DNA of 64,000 bases from Microbacterium sp. H83. Its GTDB lineage: Bacteria > Actinomycetota > Actinomycetes > Actinomycetales > Microbacteriaceae. The first letter of the stretch is position 1. Every line of letters begins with the position of its first letter. A model generated the notes under the pieces. That model was not told the DNA's origin, did no database searches, and saw only the letters and a program-made list of their open reading frames with translations. The position numbers and the translations under genes were made by a program. The DNA lies in NCBI RefSeq assembly GCF_001650405.1, contig NZ_LWCU01000001.1, positions 1 through 64,000 on the forward strand, written 5' to 3'. Below are positions 54,278 through 62,410 of this stretch, piece by piece.

Positions 54278-55273
54278 TCATCCGGCGGCGGAATCCCAAT
54301 CCCGGTAGGGGTCCCACCCCGTGATGTCCACGGCAGCGCCGTCGAGCAGGAGCGACTCCGGTGAGCGCTCCTGCACGCGCCCGATGACACGGAAGCCCGG
54401 AGCCATCACGTCCGGCGGGAACGTCGCCAGAAGAGCATGATCCTCACCGCCCGCCAGAGCGCGCCGCGGATCGGGGCCGAGCGAACCGCCGTCGAGAGCG
54501 AGAGTGACGGTCGATGCGTCCGCCAGGCGAGCGGCGTCGATCGCGAGGCCGTCGGAGATGTCCATCATGGCCGTGGCACCGGCAGTCGCCGCGAACGGGC
54601 CCAACCCGATCGGAGGGGACGGGCGCAGCTGAGCATCCAGCGCCGCCCGCTCGCCGTCGGCGAGCAGCGCCGGATCCACCGGAACCGGGGTCTCCCCGTC
54701 ACGGAATCGGGCGAAGAGGATGCCGAGCCCTCGTGCCGCATGACCGAGCTCGCCGGCGACCGCCACCACGTCTCCCGGTCGGGCACCGCTCCGGGTTACG
54801 GCCGCTCTGCCCTCGAGATCCCCGAGCGCCGTCACCGCGACGGTGAGCACGTCCGACACGGTCAGATCACCGCCGACCACCGCGCAGCCGGGCGCCAGCG
54901 CCGCACACGCCTCGCGGAACCCGTCGGCGAGGCGCTCGACGAACGAGAGCCGCAGATCGCGCGGGATCGCCAGCGCCACCAGCAGAGCCGTCGGTCGGGC
55001 GCCCATGGCCGCGACGTCGGCCAGATTGACGGCCGCCGCCTTCCAGCCGAGGTCGTAGCCGCTCGACCACGCGAGCCGGAAGTCGGGGCCGTGCACGAGC
55101 GTGTCCGTCGTCGCGACGACGGATCCCGACGGCGCGGCGATCACGGCCGCATCGTCGCCGGGGCCGATCATCGCATGGCTCGCCGGCGCCGTGCGCGCCA
55201 GGATCGCGCGGAGGACCTCCCCTTCGGAGAGATCGCCGAGGCGCGGATCATCGTCGACGGGTCGGGAGGGCAT
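54278..55273 (-). CDS. thiL: Thiamine-monophosphate kinase
   Basis: 331 aa, makes thiamine diphosphate. GPGDDAAVIAAPSGSVVATTDTLV is the N-terminal ATP/Mg region (in two pieces), then WKAAAVNLADVAAMGARPTA, VVGGDLT and MMDISDGLAIDAARLAD. ATG start. Only 23 bp separate it from the divergent DUF3515 gene. Confidence 0.96.
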   Translation of the reverse strand: MPSRPVDDDPRLGDLSEGEVLRAILARTAPASHAMIGPGDDAAVIAAPSGSVVATTDTLVHGPDFRLAWSSGYDLGWKAAAVNLADVAAMGARPTALLVALAIPRDLRLSFVERLADGFREACAALAPGCAVVGGDLTVSDVLTVAVTALGDLEGRAAVTRSGARPGDVVAVAGELGHAARGLGILFARFRDGETPVPVDPALLADGERAALDAQLRPSPPIGLGPFAATAGATAMMDISDGLAIDAARLADASTVTLALDGGSLGPDPRRALAGGEDHALLATFPPDVMAPGFRVIGRVQERSPESLLLDGAAVDITGWDPYRDWDSAAG

Positions 55274-55284
55274 GGAGTCAAAGG

Positions 55285-55296
55285 TAGCCTGGATGC
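55285..55296 (+). promoter_or_regulatory. -10 element for leaderless DUF3515 gene transcript
   Basis: TAGCCT (55285-55290), six bases, ATG at 55297. The same hexamer and spacing as before the AI-2E gene. Its -35 must lie inside thiL. Confidence 0.45.
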
Positions 55297-55806
55297 ATGC
55301 CCCGAACTCGCCGTCTCACCGTCGTCGCGGGTGCCCTGGCCGTCGTCGCCGTCCTCGCCGGCTGCTCGACCACGATCCACCTCGAGCCCGCCGCCGACGC
55401 CAACGACCCGGCGTGCGCCGAGATCTCCGTGCTCCTCCCCGACGCGGTCGGCGACCTCGACCGGGTCTGGACCGACGCGCAGGCGACCGGTGCCTGGGGC
55501 GAGCCGACCGTCGTGCTGCGGTGCGGCGTCGAGCCTCCCGCCCCGTCCACCGAGGTGTGCACGACGATCGGCAACGTCGACTGGCTCGTCCTCGATCAGG
55601 AGGAGGAGCGGCAGCGTCTCGTGACGTACGGTCGCGAGCCGGCCATCGAGGTCGTCATCCGACGCGGCGAGGAGATCGATTTCCGCACGGTCGTCGAGAG
55701 CCTCACCACCAGCATCCGTGCGGGGATGCAACCCGCCACGGCGAACTGCACCGACCGCGTGCCGACGGGTGGCGCGGACGCCGGCGGAGCCGCGGGAGAG
55801 GGCTGA
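55297..55806 (+). CDS. DUF3515 family lipoprotein
   Basis: 169 aa. Signal peptide RRLTVVAGALAVVAVLAGC with lipobox Cys23. The mature part contains PACAEISVLLPD, VVLRCGVEPPAPS and FRTVVESLTTSIRAGMQ, typical of DUF3515, an actinobacterial family next to ddl or thiL. Function unknown. The C-terminal Gly/Ala tail is low complexity. Confidence 0.9.
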   Translation: MPRTRRLTVVAGALAVVAVLAGCSTTIHLEPAADANDPACAEISVLLPDAVGDLDRVWTDAQATGAWGEPTVVLRCGVEPPAPSTEVCTTIGNVDWLVLDQEEERQRLVTYGREPAIEVVIRRGEEIDFRTVVESLTTSIRAGMQPATANCTDRVPTGGADAGGAAGEG

Positions 55807-55841
55807 TCCCTCGGGCTCCCGCGTCCCCCGGGCGCATCAGC
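55802..55841. terminator. Hairpin at the DUF3515 / ddl convergent ends
   Basis: GCTGAT (55802-55807) pairs with ATCAGC (55836-55841), with GC-rich pairing possible inside. Both stop codons are in the stem. Confidence 0.4.
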
Positions 55842-56919
55842 GCCGCAGGCCCGCTTCGATGAGCTCGGAGATGAGGTCGCCGTAGCCGAGACCCGAGGCG
55901 ACCCAGCACTTCGGGAACATCGAGATCGGCGTGAATCCGGGCATCGTGTTGAGTTCGTTGACGACGAGGTCGCCGGCGGGCGTGAGGAACATGTCTACCC
56001 GGGCCAGGCCGCGTCCGTCGACCGCGTCGAACGCCGCGATCCCGGCGGCCTGGATGGCCGCGGTCTCGTCCTCCGACAGCACGGCGGGGCACACCACGTC
56101 GACCCCGTCGCCGCCGAGGTACTTGCCCTCGAAGTCGTAGAATCCGCGCGAGGTGAGCACGATCTCTCCCGGGAGCGACGCCCTGACGCCGTCCGCGCCC
56201 TCGAGGATCGCGACCTCGATCTCGCGGCCGGAGACGCCCGTCTCGATGAGGACCTTGTCGTCTTCCGCGAACGCGACCGCGAGCGCGGCGTCGAGATCCT
56301 CTGCCGACTCGACCTTCGAGACGCCGACGCTGGAGCCCGCTCGCGCCGGCTTCACGAACAGCGGGAGCGCGAGTTCGGCGGCCGCCGCGCGGACGCCGGC
56401 CGGATCCTGCGCCCACTGACGCGCGCGCACGGTGACCCACGGCGCCACGGCGATGCCCGCCGCCTGCAGTGCGATCTTCATGAAGTGCTTGTCCATGCAC
56501 AGCGCCGAGTCGAGCACGCCGCCACCTGCATACGGGACCTCGAGAGTGTCGAAGTACCCCTGGATGGTCCCGTCCTCGCCATGGGGACCGTGCAGGATCG
56601 GCAGGACGATGTCGATCGCGCCGAGACTCGCCGTCACGCCGTCGGCCTGCACCACGCGCAGCGTGCGGTCGCCGCCGGGCTCGGGCCACAGCACGCGCGT
56701 GCCGTTGTCGACCACCTCTGGCAGATGCGCGGCGTCGAGCGGGAACTTCGCGGGGTCGTCGTCCTCGAGCACGAAGGCGCCCTCGCGCGTGATCCCGACC
56801 GGGATCACGTCGTAACGATCACGATCGATCGCGCCCAGCACCCCTCCCGCCGTTGCGGAGCTGATCGAGTGCTCGCTGGAGCGCCCGCCGAAGAGCACCA
56901 CCACCGTCTGCTTGTCCAT
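55837..56919 (-). CDS. ddl: D-alanine--D-alanine ligase
   Basis: 360 aa ATP-grasp enzyme for peptidoglycan precursors. VVLFGGRSSEHSISSATA, HGPHGEDGTIQGYFD, KPARAGSSVGVSKV and LARVDMFLTPAGDLVVNELN. The start is the ATG at 56919 with GAGAGG upstream. Its first 101 bp are also covered, in another frame, by the end of gpsA. Confidence 0.97.
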   Translation of the reverse strand: MDKQTVVVLFGGRSSEHSISSATAGGVLGAIDRDRYDVIPVGITREGAFVLEDDDPAKFPLDAAHLPEVVDNGTRVLWPEPGGDRTLRVVQADGVTASLGAIDIVLPILHGPHGEDGTIQGYFDTLEVPYAGGGVLDSALCMDKHFMKIALQAAGIAVAPWVTVRARQWAQDPAGVRAAAAELALPLFVKPARAGSSVGVSKVESAEDLDAALAVAFAEDDKVLIETGVSGREIEVAILEGADGVRASLPGEIVLTSRGFYDFEGKYLGGDGVDVVCPAVLSEDETAAIQAAGIAAFDAVDGRGLARVDMFLTPAGDLVVNELNTMPGFTPISMFPKCWVASGLGYGDLISELIEAGLRR

Positions 56920-57958
56920 GGTTGGTCCTCTCACCCTGAGGGGTGTCGTCGTCCGTCGTCAGGTGGGGTGCGATGTCGCGGGGGTCCATCTTCCCGTCGA
57001 GCACCATCTTCACCTGCTCGACGATGGGCATGTACACCTCGGACTCGCGAGCGAGCTGCAGCACGGGCGCGACGGACGCGAGGCCCTCGGCGGTCTGCTG
57101 CATCTGCTTCACGACGTCCTGGAAGCTGTATCCCTGGCCGAGCAGGCGCCCGGCCGTGTTGTTGCGGCTGAGGGGCGACTGGCAGGTCGCGATCAGGTCG
57201 CCGAGGCCGGCGAGTCCCTGCAGCGTCTCGGGGTGCGCGCCGTTGGCGACCGCGAAGTCCGTCATCTCGACGAGGCCGCGCGTGATGATCGAGGCCTTCG
57301 TGTTCTCGCCGTACCCGACGCCGTCGACGATGCCGATCGCCACGGCGATGAGGTTCTTCAGCACACCGCCGAACTCCGTCCCGATGACGTCGGTGTTGAC
57401 GAAGGTGCGGAAGTAGTCGTTGCGCGCGGCGCGCGCCACCTCCTCGGCCGTCTCCTGGCTGCGAGAGGAGATCACCGCCGCAGTGGGCTGCTCCCTGGCG
57501 ATCTCGAGCGCGAGATTGGGCCCGGATGCCACCGCGATGCGGTCGGGGTCGCAGCGGAGCTCCTGCTCGATGACCTGGCTCATGCGCAGACCGGTGCTGC
57601 GCTCGACGCCCTTCATGAGGCTGACGATCTTTGCGTCGCTGTCCGCGAGCAGCGGTCGCAGCGCCTTGAGGTTCTCGCGCAGGGACTGGCTCGGCACCGA
57701 CAGGTACACCTGGTCGACCTCGCGGACGGCCAGGGCAAGCTCATGCGTCGCGGCCATCGTGCGGGGCAGGTTGATGCCGGGGAGGTACCGGGAGTTGCGC
57801 TTCGCCTCGTCGATCTCATGCGCGAGCTCGGCTCGCCGAGCCCACATCGTGACGTGAGCGCCGCCGTCGGCGAGGATCTTCCCGAAGGTCGTCCCCCAGC
57901 TGCCGGCGCCGACCACGGCGACGCGAGGACCCACCGCTGTCGTCCGCTTAGGAGTCAA
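56819..57958 (-). CDS. gpsA: NAD(P)H-dependent glycerol-3-phosphate dehydrogenase
   Basis: 379 aa. VAVVGAGSWGTTFGKILADG (NAD site), then SGPNLALEIAREQPTAAV, the catalytic Lys region GGVLKNLIAVAIGIVDG and GLAGLGDLIATC. Supplies glycerol-3-phosphate for phospholipids and is coupled to plsC. TTG at 57958 is chosen as start because AAGGAG lies ten bases upstream. The family normally ends near HLTTDDD; here the frame goes on about 40 codons into ddl, giving a Gly/Arg-rich tail of doubtful function. Confidence 0.93.
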   Translation of the reverse strand: MTPKRTTAVGPRVAVVGAGSWGTTFGKILADGGAHVTMWARRAELAHEIDEAKRNSRYLPGINLPRTMAATHELALAVREVDQVYLSVPSQSLRENLKALRPLLADSDAKIVSLMKGVERSTGLRMSQVIEQELRCDPDRIAVASGPNLALEIAREQPTAAVISSRSQETAEEVARAARNDYFRTFVNTDVIGTEFGGVLKNLIAVAIGIVDGVGYGENTKASIITRGLVEMTDFAVANGAHPETLQGLAGLGDLIATCQSPLSRNNTAGRLLGQGYSFQDVVKQMQQTAEGLASVAPVLQLARESEVYMPIVEQVKMVLDGKMDPRDIAPHLTTDDDTPQGERTNHGQADGGGALRRALQRALDQLRNGGRGAGRDRS

Positions 57959-58712
57959 GGCGCCCCGTCTCCTTCTGTCCGTGCGACGCCGGATTCCAGC
58001 GTTCGGCAGGAGCCTTCTCGTCACGGAGCCCCTCGAGGAGCGCCGTGATCGCGTTCATGAGACGGGTCGTCGCCTCGTTCAGCGCCGCCGCCTCGGTGGC
58101 GCGTCCGCGCAGGTCGGAGACGTCGACGGGGTCGCCGATCACCACATCCACCCGCTTGCGGAGCGGCCAGAGGCTGAGGCCCTTCTGATAGCGCCCCATG
58201 ATCTCCTGGGTGCCCCAGTGCGCCATCGGGATCAGCGGGATGCCGTCGGCGAGTGCCAGTCGCACCGCGCCCGACTTGCCGCGCATCGGCCACATGTCGG
58301 GGTCGCGGGTGAGCGTGCCCTCCGGGTACACGATCACGCCACGGCCGTGCTCGACGAGCTCCTCCGACTGGCGGATGGTCTGCTTGGCGGCGGACGCCGA
58401 TGACGAGCGCGCGACCGGCACCATCCCGGTGGCGCGCAGCACCCACCCGAGCACCGGCACGCGGAACAGGCTCTCCTTCGCCATGAAGCGGGGTGCGCGT
58501 CCGATCCGCCAGACGGCGACAGCCACGATCAACGGGTCGAACTCCGAGTAGTGGTTCGGCGCCAGCACGAACGCCCCGTCGCGCGGCAGCTTCTCCCGTC
58601 CCGTGATCCTGATCTTCGCGAGCAGCGAGATGAGCGGGATGACGATCGCCGCGAGCGGCCAGAACAGGCTCGGCCGCGTGGTCTCGGCGGACCGGGAACC
58701 CATGCCCGTCAC
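57948..58712 (-). CDS. plsC: 1-acyl-sn-glycerol-3-phosphate acyltransferase
   Basis: 254 aa. PNHYSEFDPL carries the HX4D motif and IVYPEGTLTRDPD the EGT motif of the PlsC family. An N-terminal hydrophobic segment (FWPLAAIVIPLISLLAKI) anchors it. GTG start overlaps the murA stop (GTGA). The block murA-plsC-gpsA-ddl joins lipid and cell-wall precursor synthesis. Confidence 0.93.
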   Translation of the reverse strand: MTGMGSRSAETTRPSLFWPLAAIVIPLISLLAKIRITGREKLPRDGAFVLAPNHYSEFDPLIVAVAVWRIGRAPRFMAKESLFRVPVLGWVLRATGMVPVARSSSASAAKQTIRQSEELVEHGRGVIVYPEGTLTRDPDMWPMRGKSGAVRLALADGIPLIPMAHWGTQEIMGRYQKGLSLWPLRKRVDVVIGDPVDVSDLRGRATEAAALNEATTRLMNAITALLEGLRDEKAPAERWNPASHGQKETGRLDS

Positions 58713-60076
58713 CGGATGACGTCGAAGTCGGCGCCGAGGGCGTCGAGCTTGGCGAGGAACTTCTCGTATCCGCGGCTGAGGATGTCGACGCCGGAGACCT
58801 TCGACTCCCCCTCCGCCGTCAGAGCGGCGATGACATGGCTGTAGCCGCCGCGCAGGTCGGGGACGACGATGTCGGCGCCGTGCAGGGGCGTCGGACCCGT
58901 GATGACGGCGGCCTGCTCGAGATCGCGGCGGGGAACCCGTCGCGGTCCGTCCTGGAGCCCGCGAGGGTGCACGACGATGTCGGCCCCCATCTTCACCAGG
59001 GCCTCGGTGAAGCCCATGCGGTTCTCGTAGACCGTCTCATGCACCACGGAGCGCCCGTGCGCCTGCGTCAGCGCCACGACGAGCGGCTGCTGCCAGTCGG
59101 TCATGAATCCGGGGTGGACGTCGGTCTCGACGACGACGGGCTTGAGCTCGCCCTCGCGACGGAACAGGATGCCGTCCTCCTGGATGTCGAACCAGCCGCC
59201 GGCCTTGCGGAAGACGTTGAGGAACGTGAGCATCTCCTGCTGCTTGGCCCCGCCGACGAAGATCTCCCCGTCAGTGGCCAGAGCGGCCGACGCCCAGGAC
59301 GCGGCCTCGTTGCGGTCGAAGATCGAGCGGTGGTCGTATCCGCGGAGCTTCTCGACGCCCTCGATGAGGATGACGCGGTTGGGCTCGTACGAGATGATCG
59401 CGCCCATCTTCTGCAGGACGGCGATGAGATCCATGATCTCGGGCTCGATCGCCGCGTTGCGCAGTTCGGTCGTGCCCTCGGCCCTGACCGCCGTGAGCAG
59501 GACCTGCTCGGTCGCCCCGACGCTCGGGTAGGGCAGGTGGATCTTCGCTCCGTGCAGGCGGTTGCCGCCCGTGGAGAGCCGGATGCCGCTCGGCAGCTTC
59601 TCGACGATCGCGCCGAACTTGCGCAGGGCGTCGAGGTGGAAGTCGATCGGGCGGTCGCCGATGCGGCATCCGCCGAGGTCGGGGATGAACGCCTGGCCCA
59701 GGCGGTGCAGGAGAGGGCCGCAGAACAGGATCGGGATGCGGGACGCGCCGGCGTGCGCGTCGATCTCCTCGAAGTGCGCGGATTCCACTCCGCTGGGATC
59801 GAACACGAGGGATCCGGGCTCGTCGCCCGGCACGACCTGCACGCCGTGGACCTCGAGGAGCGAGCGCACGACGGCGACGTCGCTGAGGTCCGGCACGTCG
59901 CGCAGGGTGCTCGCGGTCTCGCCCAGGAGCGTGGCGACCATGGCCTTGGTCGCCAGGTTCTTCGCACCCTTGACATCGACCCGCCCGCGAAGCGGGCGCC
60001 CTCCGCGAATGGCGAGGACGTCTCCGGTGAGTGGGGGAACTCCGTCCGGGAGAGCGTCGCGCACAGGTGTCGTCAT
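58709..60076 (-). CDS. murA: UDP-N-acetylglucosamine 1-carboxyvinyltransferase
   Basis: 455 aa, first committed step of peptidoglycan synthesis. VKGAKNLATKAMVATLL replaces the usual KNAALP opening. The active-site loop DLGGCRIGDRPIDFH has Cys147, so the enzyme should be fosfomycin-sensitive in principle. About 30 residues longer at the N-terminus than E. coli MurA. ATG start, GAGG upstream. Confidence 0.95.
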   Translation of the reverse strand: MTTPVRDALPDGVPPLTGDVLAIRGGRPLRGRVDVKGAKNLATKAMVATLLGETASTLRDVPDLSDVAVVRSLLEVHGVQVVPGDEPGSLVFDPSGVESAHFEEIDAHAGASRIPILFCGPLLHRLGQAFIPDLGGCRIGDRPIDFHLDALRKFGAIVEKLPSGIRLSTGGNRLHGAKIHLPYPSVGATEQVLLTAVRAEGTTELRNAAIEPEIMDLIAVLQKMGAIISYEPNRVILIEGVEKLRGYDHRSIFDRNEAASWASAALATDGEIFVGGAKQQEMLTFLNVFRKAGGWFDIQEDGILFRREGELKPVVVETDVHPGFMTDWQQPLVVALTQAHGRSVVHETVYENRMGFTEALVKMGADIVVHPRGLQDGPRRVPRRDLEQAAVITGPTPLHGADIVVPDLRGGYSHVIAALTAEGESKVSGVDILSRGYEKFLAKLDALGADFDVIR

Positions 60077-60139
60077 TCGGGCCTCACTTCGTTCAACGGA
60101 ATTCGGGGCGGGTCGCCCTCTGCTCCCCCGCCCCTCCGT

Positions 60140-60736
60140 TCACTGAACGGGAAGGGTCCGGGGCCGCCACGACTCGCGACGGGCCTCGAACTGCGCGATC
60201 TTGTCTTCGTTGCGCAGCGTGAGCCCGATGTCATCGAGCCCTTCGAGGAGCCGCCATCTAGTGTAATCGTCGATACCGATGTCGGCCTGGACGTCGCCGA
60301 TCGAGGCGGTTCGCGCCTCGAGGTCGACGGTGATGCGGACGCCGGGATCCCGGTCGATCTCGGCCCAGATGCGCTCGAGATCCGCTTCTGAGATCGTGGC
60401 CGCGAGGAGTCCCTGCTTGCCCGAGTTGCCGCGGAAGATGTCGGCGAACCGCGGGCTGAGCACGACCTTGAAACCGAAGTCGCGGAGCGCCCACACGGCG
60501 TGCTCGCGGCTCGACCCCGTGCCGAAGTCGGGTCCGGCGACCAGGACGGAGGCGCCCTGGAACGGCTGCTGGTTGAGGACGAAGTCGTCCTCCTGGCGCC
60601 AGCCGTGGAACAGAGCGTCCTCGAAGCCGGTCTTGGTGACCCGCTTGAGGAAGACCGCGGGGATGATCTGGTCGGTGTCGACGTTGGACCGCTTCAGCGG
60701 CGCGGCGACGCCGGTGTGCGTCGTGAACTTCTCCAT
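60140..60736 (-). CDS. leuD: 3-isopropylmalate dehydratase small subunit
   Basis: 198 aa, partner of LeuC in leucine synthesis. [37 protein letters not shown] and the C-terminal [16 protein letters not shown] are typical. The start ATG shares a base with the leuC stop (TGATG). Confidence 0.97.
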   Translation of the reverse strand: MEKFTTHTGVAAPLKRSNVDTDQIIPAVFLKRVTKTGFEDALFHGWRQEDDFVLNQQPFQGASVLVAGPDFGTGSSREHAVWALRDFGFKVVLSPRFADIFRGNSGKQGLLAATISEADLERIWAEIDRDPGVRITVDLEARTASIGDVQADIGIDDYTRWRLLEGLDDIGLTLRNEDKIAQFEARRESWRPRTLPVQ

Positions 60737-62223
60737 CAGATGACTCCGTCCGTGGTCGCGCCTGCGGCGGTGCCCACGGGCACACCCTCCGTCAGGTCGC
60801 CGGGGCTCGACAGGGTGCCGCGGATCGCCGTCGCTGCGGCGACGAGCGGCGACACGAGGTGCGTGCGGCCGCCCTTGCCCTGGCGCCCCTCGAAGTTGCG
60901 GTTCGACGTCGACGCGCAGCGCTCCCCCGGCGCGAGCTGATCGGGATTCATGCCGAGGCACATCGAGCACCCGGCGAATCGCCACTCCGCGCCGAAGTCC
61001 TTGATGATCCGGTCGAGCCCCTCGGCCTCGGCCTCGAGGCGGACCCTCGCCGAGCCGGGGACGACCATGACGCGGACTCCGTCCGCCTTCTTCTTCCCCT
61101 CGATGATCGACGCGAATGCGCGGAGGTCCTCGATGCGGCTGTTGGTGCACGAGCCCATGAAGACGGCGTCCACCGGCACCTCCTTGAGCGGGGTGCCCGG
61201 AGTGAGATCCATGTACTCCAGTGCCCGCTCCGCAGCGGCGCGCTCGTTCGGGTCCGCGATCTCGGCCGGGTCGGGCACGGATGCAGAGAGCGAGCTTCCC
61301 TGACCGGGGTTCGTGCCCCAGGTCACGAACGGCTCGAGCTCGTCGGCGTCGATGAAGACCTCGGCGTCGAAGACCGCGCCGTCATCCGTCGGGAGAGTGC
61401 GCCAGTAGGCGACCGCGTCGTCCCAGTCCTGTCCCTTCGGCGCATGCGGACGGCCTTCGAGGTACGCGAACGTCGTCTCGTCCGGCGCCACCATCCCGGC
61501 GCGGGCACCCGCTTCGATGGACATGTTGCAGATCGTCATGCGGCCTTCCATCGACAGCGCGCGGATCGCGCTGCCCCGGTACTCCAGCACGTAGCCCTGC
61601 CCACCGCCGGTGCCGATCTTGGCGATGACGGCCAGGATGATGTCCTTCGCCGTGACGCCCGGTCGCAGCGTCCCCTCGACCGTGATCGCCATGGTCTTGA
61701 ACGGCTTGAGCGGCAGCGTCTGCGTGGCCATCACGTGCTCGACCTCGCTCGTGCCGATGCCGAACGCCATCGCGCCGAACGCGCCGTGGGTCGAGGTGTG
61801 GGAGTCGCCGCACACCACGGTGATGCCCGGCATGGTGAGGCCCAGCTGGGGTCCGACCACGTGGACGATGCCCTGCTCCGCGTCCCCCAGGGAGTGCAGG
61901 CGGACGCCGAACTCGGCGGCGTTGCGGCGCAGCGTCTCGATCTGGGTGCGGCTGGTGAGGTCGGCGATCGGCTTGTCGATCTCCCAGGTCGGGGTGTTGT
62001 GGTCCTCCGTGGCGATCGTGAGATCCAGACGACGCAGGGGGCGGTTCTCCGCCCGCAGTCCATCGAACGCCTGAGGGCTCGTGACCTCGTGAACGAGGTG
62101 CAGGTCGATGTAGAGGAGGTCGGGCTCGCCGTTCTCGCCCTTGACGACGAGGTGATCGTCCCAGACCTTCTCGGCGAGGGTCCTGCGGGGTGCGGAGGCA
62201 GAGTCTGCTGCGGGGGTGTTCAT
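60736..62223 (-). CDS. leuC: 3-isopropylmalate dehydratase large subunit
   Basis: 495 aa aconitase-family protein with a [4Fe-4S] cluster: [18 protein letters not shown] has the first Cys, and [12 protein letters not shown] the other two. The start is the ATG at 62223, with AGGAGAT at good spacing; the frame to 62472 is leader sequence. Expression is probably controlled by the leader peptide at 62282-62329. Confidence 0.97.
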   Translation of the reverse strand: MNTPAADSASAPRRTLAEKVWDDHLVVKGENGEPDLLYIDLHLVHEVTSPQAFDGLRAENRPLRRLDLTIATEDHNTPTWEIDKPIADLTSRTQIETLRRNAAEFGVRLHSLGDAEQGIVHVVGPQLGLTMPGITVVCGDSHTSTHGAFGAMAFGIGTSEVEHVMATQTLPLKPFKTMAITVEGTLRPGVTAKDIILAVIAKIGTGGGQGYVLEYRGSAIRALSMEGRMTICNMSIEAGARAGMVAPDETTFAYLEGRPHAPKGQDWDDAVAYWRTLPTDDGAVFDAEVFIDADELEPFVTWGTNPGQGSSLSASVPDPAEIADPNERAAAERALEYMDLTPGTPLKEVPVDAVFMGSCTNSRIEDLRAFASIIEGKKKADGVRVMVVPGSARVRLEAEAEGLDRIIKDFGAEWRFAGCSMCLGMNPDQLAPGERCASTSNRNFEGRQGKGGRTHLVSPLVAAATAIRGTLSSPGDLTEGVPVGTAAGATTDGVI

Positions 62224-62264
62224 TGCGTATCTCCTGGGGATGGCGGTTCGGCCCACGATGGACT

Positions 62265-62303
62265 CCGCGACGAGGAGGGGCTCAGAACGAGGTCTCGTCG
62301 CGG
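62265..62303 (-). promoter_or_regulatory. Attenuator-like stem in the leuCD leader
   Basis: Perfect 10-bp inverted repeat: plus-strand arms 62265-62274 (CCGCGACGAG) and 62294-62303. On the mRNA the 5' arm lies inside the leader peptide, just after its Leu codons, and would be masked by a ribosome stalled there. The CTCGT of an alternative small stem competes for the same bases. No U-run follows, so Rho or translational control is possible. Confidence 0.6.
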
Positions 62304-62329
62304 CCGCTAAGAAGGAGCACGATCCGCAT
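62282..62329 (-). CDS. Leucine-responsive leader peptide of leuCD
   Basis: 15 codons encoding [15 protein letters not shown]. Codons 3-7 are Ile-Val-Leu-Leu-Leu (ATC GTG CTC CTT CTT); CTT is rare in this genome, as expected for a stalling site. The stop is 58 bases before the leuC ATG. There is no ribosome site, but TAACCT lies six bases upstream of the ATG, so the transcript appears leaderless. Confidence 0.75.
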   Translation of the reverse strand: MRIVLLLSGRDETSF

Positions 62330-62335
62330 GACGTC

Positions 62336-62366
62336 AGGTTACCACCGCTTCTGCGGTGCGAGTCAC
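62336..62366 (-). promoter_or_regulatory. Candidate leuCD promoter
   Basis: Minus strand: GTGACT (62361-62366), 19-bp spacer, TAACCT (62336-62341), six bases, leader ATG. The spacer contains ACCGC-N4-GCGGT. Confidence 0.45.
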
Positions 62367-62387
62367 GGCGTGACACTCTACTGTCAC
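62362..62387. promoter_or_regulatory. Overlapping GTGAC/GTCAC dyads between leuC and metY-like genes
   Basis: GTCAC (62362-62366), GTGAC (62370-62374) and GTCAC (62383-62387). The last two extend to the dyad GTGACA-N6-TGTCAC (62370-62387). It overlaps the leuCD -35 and precedes the sulfhydrylase gene by 23 bp. Regulator unknown. Confidence 0.45.
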
Positions 62388-62410
62388 CCGCTGCACCGAG
62401 AGGCACCCGC

